A stretch of DNA of 38,293 bases, taken from Opitutia bacterium. GTDB taxonomy: Bacteria; Verrucomicrobiota; Verrucomicrobiia; Opitutales; UBA953. The DNA lies in assembly GCA_947460445.1 (NCBI GenBank), contig CANHHS010000001.1:1-38293 (forward strand), given 5' to 3'. Below are positions 33,464 to 38,293 of this stretch, one piece after another. Position 1 is the stretch's first letter. The number at the start of each line of letters is the position of its first letter. The position numbers and the translations under genes are program-made. Under the pieces are notes generated by a model, which was not told the DNA's origin, did no database searches, and worked only from the letters and a program-made list of their open reading frames with translations.

Positions 33464-34009
33464 TCAGAGCAATAGGGTGTGCCGTACGAAAGTTGGGAAA
33501 TCTGCCTGAACAACTATTCCGTTTTCCTGAGCATAGGCATCGTCCCCTTCTTTAAAGGGCGCACCTGAACGAACCGCACAACTACGAATGCCAGCATTGA
33601 ATCCGGCCTGCCAGTCGGTGCGACGATCCCCGACCATCCAACAGACCTGCGGGTCGAGTTGATAGCGCTCGATGCATTCTAAAATAAATCGTGGGCTCGG
33701 CTTTCGGTATACCGAAGGCTGGTCGGGGTGTTCAGGGGCAGCGCAGACATCAATAAAGCCAGGTTGGGGTAATTCGAGAAGTTCAAGCATCCGGGCGTGG
33801 CAGGCTTTATACTGTTCCCACGTAAATATACCCCGCCCAATGCCACTTTGATTCGTTAGAATAAAGAGCAGGTAATCGGCCTTCATACAGGCATGAAGAG
33901 CCTCCTTAACCCCAGCAATTAGGCTGATTTGGTCAGGTTCGCAGGTATGGTGCCCGTCGTGGACAAGGTTGCCGTCACGATCAAGAAAAAGAGCCTTCTT
34001 TAGAGTCAT
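33464..34009 (-). CDS. GmhB-like HAD phosphatase without the zinc loop
   Basis: 181-residue HAD-superfamily hydrolase of the GmhB/HisB-N group. The catalytic DxD is D10-R-D12 (ALFLDRDGNLVHDG); motif II is LTNQSGIGRG (51-60); the lysine is K103 in YRKPSPRF; motif IV is MVGDRRTDWQAGFNAG. GmhB removes the 7-phosphate of heptose bisphosphate for LPS core sugar. The usual zinc site (C-x-H and C-x-C) is reduced: C89 and H94 remain, but the loop is short and the last position reads YRKP instead of CRKP. Substrate is therefore uncertain; histidinol phosphate or another sugar phosphate is possible. It faces the Cys-rich gene and diverges from rpmF. Confidence 0.8.
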   Translation of the reverse strand: MTLKKALFLDRDGNLVHDGHHTCEPDQISLIAGVKEALHACMKADYLLFILTNQSGIGRGIFTWEQYKACHARMLELLELPQPGFIDVCAAPEHPDQPSVYRKPSPRFILECIERYQLDPQVCWMVGDRRTDWQAGFNAGIRSCAVRSGAPFKEGDDAYAQENGIVVQADFPTFVRHTLLL

Positions 34010-34059
34010 TATCTATCGGATAGCGGGGTGGCTAAGACGGCAAGCACGGGAAAGCGAAC

Positions 34060-34087
34060 TTGACCGTGGGCGTGGCGGGGGTAGAAC
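34060..34087 (+). promoter_or_regulatory. Likely sigma-70 promoter of the rpmF-plsX-fabH operon
   Basis: TTGACC (34060-34065), a 16-base GC-rich spacer and TAGAAC (34082-34087) match the sigma-70 consensus at five and four of six positions. The rpmF ATG follows 22 bases later. The same TTGACC-N16-TA arrangement occurs before the Cys-rich gene (32885) and, more weakly, before 30575. Confidence 0.5.
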
Positions 34088-34109
34088 CGACCCTTAAACC
34101 GAGCGAACC

Positions 34110-34289
34110 ATGGCAAATCCCAAACGTAAGCAATCTAAGCGCCGCAGCCGCCTTCGTCGTGGCCAAAACCAATTCCACGCCCCTAAGCTAGTCAAAGATG
34201 CCGAGTCGGGCGCCTTGCGCCGTCCTCACCGCGTTGACCCCATCACGGGCAAATACCGTGGTCGGCAAGTCTTGGACGCTGGCGCCTAA
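34110..34289 (+). CDS. rpmF: 50S ribosomal protein L32
   Basis: 59 residues, translated directly from ATG 34110: MANPKRKQSKRRSRLRRGQN begins the protein, then HAPKLVKDAESGALRRPHRV and ITGKYRGRQVLDAGA. This is the zinc-free form of L32, with no CxxC pairs. It leads the conserved rpmF-plsX-fabH cluster, which links ribosome and membrane-lipid synthesis. plsX begins 24 bases after its stop. No Shine-Dalgarno sequence is visible before the ATG. Confidence 0.95.
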   Translation: MANPKRKQSKRRSRLRRGQNQFHAPKLVKDAESGALRRPHRVDPITGKYRGRQVLDAGA

Positions 34290-34313
34290 TCTTTCGGGCC
34301 CTGTGCCCGCACC

Positions 34314-35375
34314 ATGAGCGCACCTAAGGCAGGACATCGTATCGCCCTCGACTGCATGGGAGGGGATATGGGTCCTTCTGAAGCGGTTGCTGGGGCTGCG
34401 CTCGCTATCAAAGAAGGGTGCATCGGTCCTGACGATAAAATCATTCTCGTAGGGAACGAAGACATCTTACGCGTGCTCACGCGCGAGCATCGCATCAAAG
34501 CAAGTCCGCATATTGTTTACCGACACGCCGCAGGCATCATTCATTCCGACGATACACCGATGGGCGCCCTGAAAACAAAAAAGGATGCTTCCATGCTTGT
34601 CGCCTTGGATATGCTCAAAGCCAACGAGTGCGATGTCGTTGTATCGACTGGCAACACCAAGGTTCTTGTTGGCGCAGGTACCATCAAGGTGCGGCCAATG
34701 GAAGGCGCTGAACGTCCCGCTCTCGCCGCCATCATGCCTCGCCGCGACGGGCATTTCGTCATGCTTGATGTTGGCGCAAACCCGGAAGCTAAACCGGAGC
34801 ACCTCGTGCATAACGCCGTGCTCGGATCTATTTACGCACAATCAACTCTTGGGATTGCTCGACCGCGCATTGGACTGCTAACCGTTGGCACCGAAGAAGG
34901 CAAAGGTGGCGACCGTATCAACCGGACTCACACCTTACTCAAAGCCATGGGCGACCGGATTGCCTATGTTGGACCTGTGGAAGGTTTTGATATTTTTGGT
35001 GACGTCTGTGACGTCGTTGTAACGGATGGATTTACCGGTAATATTATCATCAAGACATTGGAGGGCATGTTCTACATGGTCCGCGATATGATGGGCCAGA
35101 AAGTGAAACGTAATCCTGTCTATCTAGCGGGCGGTATCGCCATGTTCCCTTTACTCCGTGAACTCAAAGGCCACCTAAAGCCCGAACGTTACGGCGGCGC
35201 ACCTTTACTCGGACTCGGCGGCCTTGTCATGAAAGCTCACGGCTCAAGCAATCGCCAAGGCATTGCGAGCGCGATTCGACTTGGACATGAAGCCTTGGGC
35301 CATAGCGCCAATGAACGCATGCTGGCAGCACTTGCCGAAGCAAACGCGGTTATCGCTGCTACCCCCCAAGCCTAA
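34314..35375 (+). CDS. plsX: Phosphate acyltransferase PlsX
   Basis: 353 residues; converts acyl-ACP and phosphate to acyl-phosphate, the first step of the PlsX/PlsY route to phosphatidic acid. Motifs are RIALDCMGGDMGPSEAVAGA, CDVVVSTGNTKVLVGAG, RPALAAIMPRRDG, MLDVGANPEAKPEHLV, VGTEEGKGGDRINRTHTLLK, VVTDGFTGNIIIKTLEG and APLLGLGGLVMKAHGSSN. It is peripheral to the inner membrane, lies between rpmF and fabH, and has a normal length. Confidence 0.97.
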   Translation: MSAPKAGHRIALDCMGGDMGPSEAVAGAALAIKEGCIGPDDKIILVGNEDILRVLTREHRIKASPHIVYRHAAGIIHSDDTPMGALKTKKDASMLVALDMLKANECDVVVSTGNTKVLVGAGTIKVRPMEGAERPALAAIMPRRDGHFVMLDVGANPEAKPEHLVHNAVLGSIYAQSTLGIARPRIGLLTVGTEEGKGGDRINRTHTLLKAMGDRIAYVGPVEGFDIFGDVCDVVVTDGFTGNIIIKTLEGMFYMVRDMMGQKVKRNPVYLAGGIAMFPLLRELKGHLKPERYGGAPLLGLGGLVMKAHGSSNRQGIASAIRLGHEALGHSANERMLAALAEANAVIAATPQA

Positions 35376-35427
35376 AAGGGTTTTTTGTTCCCTTTAGAGG
35401 GTAAAGAGCCTTGTCTCTAGAACGTCG

Positions 35428-36438
35428 ATGAGTGCTTTACCATCCGTCCTTATTCGGAGCCTCGGCGTACATACGCCAGCTCGCAGGGTGACCAATGAGG
35501 AGCTTTCCTTGACGGTGGAGACTTCGGACGAATGGATTCGCACCCGCTCAGGTATTGGCGAGCGACGGATTGCCGCCGCGAACGAGAACCCATCCGACAT
35601 GGGTGCGAAAGCAGCAGCCCAAGCCCTCGAACGTGCTGGGCTTAAACCAACCGACATCGACCTGCTCATCGTGGCAACGATGACGCCGGACCTAACCTTC
35701 CCTTCGACGGCTTGCCTTCTCCAATCTAAACTCGGCCTACGCACAGACATCCCTTGCTTTGATATTTCCGCTGCGTGCTCAGGCTTCATCTACGCACTCC
35801 AAGTCGGTACCGATATGCTACGCGGTGGTCACTACCGCCGTGCACTCATTATTGGTGCAGAAAAACTCTCGAGCGTCGTCGACTGGAAGGATCGCTCTAC
35901 GTGCGTGCTGTTCGGTGATGCCGCCGGCGCAGCAGTGATTGAGACATCCGATCAACCCAATGTTGGCGTTCTTGCCAACCTGCTAGGCGCAGACGGATCG
36001 AACGCTGAATTGCTGTATGCAGTTGCCGGTGGCTCCGCTAAGCCTGCGTCCGCTGAAACCGTTGCTGCTGGCGAACATTACTTGCGGATGAACGGCAAAG
36101 AAGTGTTCAAGCTCGCCGTGCGCGTTATGGCGAGTTCATGCGAACAGGTACTGAAAGAAGCAGGTGTTAGTTCGGATCAAGTGTCCTGCTTTATTCCTCA
36201 CCAAGCCAACGTTCGTATTATCGAAGCGGTCGCATCTCAGCTTGGCGTCGGCATGGAACGCTTCTTGCTTAACCTTGAGTGCTACGGCAATACCTCAGCT
36301 GCATCCATCCCGCTCGCCCTCGAGCAGGCCTGGAGAGATGGTCGCATCAAACACAATGACCTCGTTCTACTCGTCGCCTTCGGCGCCGGACTGACTTGGG
36401 GAGCAACCCTTATTCGCTGGTATGAACCTAAACGCTAA
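35428..36438 (+). CDS. fabH: 3-oxoacyl-ACP synthase III
   Basis: 336 residues; starts fatty-acid synthesis by condensing acetyl-CoA with malonyl-ACP. The catalytic triad is C117 (DISAACSGF), H258 (FIPHQANVRI) and N288 (YGNTSAAS). The N-terminal TSDEWIRTRSGIGERRIA and C-terminal LVAFGAGLTWGATLIRW are typical. It follows plsX after 52 bases holding only short imperfect hairpins. Its last 17 bases overlap the TPR-protein gene in another frame. Confidence 0.97.
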   Translation: MSALPSVLIRSLGVHTPARRVTNEELSLTVETSDEWIRTRSGIGERRIAAANENPSDMGAKAAAQALERAGLKPTDIDLLIVATMTPDLTFPSTACLLQSKLGLRTDIPCFDISAACSGFIYALQVGTDMLRGGHYRRALIIGAEKLSSVVDWKDRSTCVLFGDAAGAAVIETSDQPNVGVLANLLGADGSNAELLYAVAGGSAKPASAETVAAGEHYLRMNGKEVFKLAVRVMASSCEQVLKEAGVSSDQVSCFIPHQANVRIIEAVASQLGVGMERFLLNLECYGNTSAASIPLALEQAWRDGRIKHNDLVLLVAFGAGLTWGATLIRWYEPKR

Positions 36439-37534
36439 ACTCTTATTCATCGCGACCATCGTCGCGACCTGTCCGCTACAAGCTGAGCTTCTTCGCGACG
36501 CTCAGGGCGTCTGGAAAATCACCACAACCAAGCCGACCGATTTACCAGCCGATCCGGAAAAGCGTGCAGAGATTATTGATAACTTAAATCAGGGCACTCG
36601 GGAGTTTGATGCAGGAAAATTCTCCGCAGCCATTTCCAGTCTCACTGATGTGATTGACGATGCAGGTGATACGGAGGCCGGTGCACCCGCAAGGCACTTT
36701 CGAGCAAAAGCCTACAATGAGCGCAGTCAGTACGAACCGGCGATCGAAGATCTGAAATGGGTGGCAACACGTCGCATCGACTACGCCGACTTTGATAACG
36801 TCATCGACCTCGAACTCGCTATTGCCCGCAATTTAGCCAACGGAGGTCGTCGATGGCTGGGAGGTTGGATGCCATGGTTCCAGGATCGCGCCTTGGCACT
36901 CAACGTACTGCTCGACGTCGCCCGCCAAGCACCCAACGGAAAACGTGCCGAAACTGCTTTAATTGAATACGCACGCCTGGCATTGAAACTCGACAAGCGC
37001 GAAGAGGCCATGGACGCCCTTGAGCGCATCGTGGGAGAACACCCTAACTCTGCGCACATCGCTGAAGCCATGGGCATGCTAGCCGACTTACGTGCTTCGG
37101 ACTCGCCAGGAGCAGCCTGGGACCAAGCTTCAGCACGTGAGGCTATTGATGCACTGGAAACGCTCATGGCTCAGTACCCGAATAGCCCAGAAGCTAAACT
37201 AGCTGAACCAAGGGTCAAAATCTTGCGCGATCAAATGGCACGAGCCCGCCTAGAACTCGCAGAGTTTTACTGGGTTCGTCGAAATAATCCACGCGCCGCC
37301 CGTCTCATGGCTGCATCTGCGATCACTATCGCTCCCGAATCCGAGGCAGGTGTAGCCGCCAATAAATTAATTGCTTCGATTGATGCCGGTGGCGAGCCAC
37401 CATCCACCTTAGCGGATGCTGTACTCGGGCGCTACCCTCGACCACTCGGTGCAGGACCCGCTGCCGTCAAAGCGACAAGCGGAGATAACGGACTAGGATT
37501 TAAAGAAGAAACACAGAAAGGTGGAGAGCGATGA
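36422..37534 (+). CDS. Exported TPR protein, BamD-like in layout
   Basis: 370 residues with a signal peptide (about 1-21, ending PLQA). The cysteine C17 is not in a proper lipobox, so it is probably not lipidated. Several TPR-like repeats follow: about 55-110 (GTREFDAGKFSAAISSLTDV, ARHFRAKAYNERSQYEPAIE), 150-215 (YARLALKLDKREEAMDALER, VGEHPNSAHIAEAMGML) and 225-330 (AREAIDALETLMAQYPNSPE). These resemble BamD/YbgF repeats of outer-membrane assembly. The missing lipid anchor and greater length argue against true BamD. Its position before an LptE-like gene, overlapping it by four bases, supports an envelope role. Confidence 0.7.
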   Translation: MNLNAKLLFIATIVATCPLQAELLRDAQGVWKITTTKPTDLPADPEKRAEIIDNLNQGTREFDAGKFSAAISSLTDVIDDAGDTEAGAPARHFRAKAYNERSQYEPAIEDLKWVATRRIDYADFDNVIDLELAIARNLANGGRRWLGGWMPWFQDRALALNVLLDVARQAPNGKRAETALIEYARLALKLDKREEAMDALERIVGEHPNSAHIAEAMGMLADLRASDSPGAAWDQASAREAIDALETLMAQYPNSPEAKLAEPRVKILRDQMARARLELAEFYWVRRNNPRAARLMAASAITIAPESEAGVAANKLIASIDAGGEPPSTLADAVLGRYPRPLGAGPAAVKATSGDNGLGFKEETQKGGER

Positions 37535-38025
37535 TTCCAGCGCATTTCCCAGTCTGGATGACCGCCTTCTTTCTCTTAACCGGGTGTAGCAATTATCAAT
37601 TAGGTTCTGGTTCACATGAAATCCATCGCATTGAAATTCTACCCGTCCGAAACTCTGCGACTGTCCCAGGAATACATGGCGTCTTACAGCAGGCACTCGT
37701 GGCAACATTGAATACGGATAAGCGTATACGGCTTGAGTCGGGCGATGAAACGCTCGAGGTTGAAGTTACCAGCTATACACGTAAAGCCGTCACACGGTCG
37801 ACTAGCGACGCCCTCGAGGCTGGACAGTTTCGCGTTACCCTCAGCGCCGTTTGCACCCTAGGTTCTAAAGATAAGCAAAAGGTTCGCTTCGCCCAACGAA
37901 CCTTTACCGCCTCAGCCATTCTGGCAGCCGCTGGCGACTTATCTTCTGAAGAGCGTCAAGCGTTACCACGCTTAGCTACAGAAATTGCCACGCAGATTCG
38001 CGATGCGTCTGTCGGCAGCTGGTAA
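37531..38025 (+). CDS. LptE-like outer-membrane lipoprotein
   Basis: 164 residues. The signal peptide ends in a lipobox with C19 (FLLTGC). The mature start SNYQLGSGSHEIHRIEILPV then VRNSATVPGIHGVLQQALVA has the typical LptE pattern of a Y-x-L opening, an I-x-V-x-P-x-x-N strand and a helix. A second strand/helix set follows (TLEVEVTSYTRKAVTRST; LPRLATEIATQIRDASVGSW). LptE plugs the LptD barrel that places lipopolysaccharide in the outer membrane. lptD is not in the window. It overlaps the TPR gene as ATGA; rpe follows after 5 bases. Confidence 0.75.
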   Translation: MIPAHFPVWMTAFFLLTGCSNYQLGSGSHEIHRIEILPVRNSATVPGIHGVLQQALVATLNTDKRIRLESGDETLEVEVTSYTRKAVTRSTSDALEAGQFRVTLSAVCTLGSKDKQKVRFAQRTFTASAILAAAGDLSSEERQALPRLATEIATQIRDASVGSW

Positions 38026-38030
38026 TACTT

Positions 38031-38293
38031 ATGCCAAACCCTGTCCTCATTGCCCCGTCGCTGCTCGCTGCAGATCACGGGAATTTTTCGACAGGCATCT
38101 CCACAATCGAAGCTGCGGGATTAAGTTGGGTTCACTTGGATGTGATGGACGGCCATTTCGTGCCGAATATCAGCTTCGGACCTCAGGTTCTCAGCGACCT
38201 CCGCCCACGGACTAAACTCTTTTTTGATACACACCTGATGCTCCTGCATCCTGACCGCTATATCGAAGCTTTTGCTCGAGCAGGCGCACAAAG
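38031..38293 (+). CDS. rpe: Ribulose-phosphate 3-epimerase (5' part, cut by window end)
   Basis: Translated from ATG 38031 to the window end, 87 complete codons of about 220. It interconverts ribulose-5-phosphate and xylulose-5-phosphate. The TIM-barrel start is diagnostic: MPNPVLIAPSLLAADHGNFS, WVHLDVMDGHFVPNISFGP (metal-binding Asp and His), then FFDTHLMLLHPDRYIEAFA. It lies 5 bases after the LptE-like gene and probably belongs to the rpmF operon transcript. Confidence 0.95.
   Translation, partial: MPNPVLIAPSLLAADHGNFSTGISTIEAAGLSWVHLDVMDGHFVPNISFGPQVLSDLRPRTKLFFDTHLMLLHPDRYIEAFARAGAQ

Noticed and set aside
35376..35427. Terminator between plsX and fabH
   Set aside because: AAAGGG/CCCTTT arms around a T run and a CCCT/AGGG arm are short and badly placed; plsX-fabH is normally one transcript.

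Overview
The window is a compact, continuously coding bacterial chromosome segment of moderate GC content. It carries about 34 protein genes, two of them cut by the window edges, and no RNA genes, mobile elements or CRISPR. The cell is Gram-negative: an LptE-like lipoprotein, a TPR envelope protein, an MCE protein, several lipoproteins and a periplasmic amidase are present. A TIGR03790-family protein, a coiled-coil protein with a C-terminal beta domain I associate with the PVC group, and the general gene style suggest Verrucomicrobiota, perhaps the Opitutae. That placement is inference, since no rRNA is present. Most start codons lack a Shine-Dalgarno sequence. No gap without a gene exceeds 160 bases; the largest are the rpsA leader (9292-9450) and the rpmI/peroxiredoxin divergent region (4090-4241).

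Layout. 1-4089 (minus): rpmI-rplT-pheS-pheT translation operon with a terminator-like hairpin before pheS. 4242-11163 (plus): a PrxQ-like peroxiredoxin, infC (inverted away from its usual rpmI-rplT partners), an Amidase_3 cell-wall hydrolase, a CLC transporter with fluoride-clade motifs, a TIGR03790 protein and rpsA, closed by a strong terminator. 11255-12538: cardiolipin synthase-like protein, with stop codons overlapping those of convergent metX. 13770-15918 (plus): a Fur-family regulator overlapping a MurU-AmgK fusion for cell-wall sugar recycling. 24212-15897 (minus): scpB, pheA, an orphan MCE protein, glyS, then a large membrane/coiled-coil protein and a proline/serine-rich lipoprotein, both of unknown function. 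24316-26001: ilvD, tail to tail with a Tat-exported NHL protein. 27151-32873 (plus): pgi, a coiled-coil membrane protein, a 56-residue lipoprotein, rsmI, an unknown protein, pdxA and a BtuF-like binding protein. 32933-33412: a secreted cysteine-rich, metallothionein-like protein with its own inverted repeat and terminator. 33464-34009 (minus): GmhB-like phosphatase. 34110-38293 (plus): rpmF-plsX-fabH followed by a TPR protein, LptE-like lipoprotein and rpe.

Themes are translation, envelope building and recycling, and amino-acid biosynthesis. The best candidates for undescribed biology are the membrane/coiled-coil plus lipoprotein pair (15897-19922), the cysteine-rich exported protein (32933-33412), and the Fur-coupled MurU-AmgK fusion (13770-15918).
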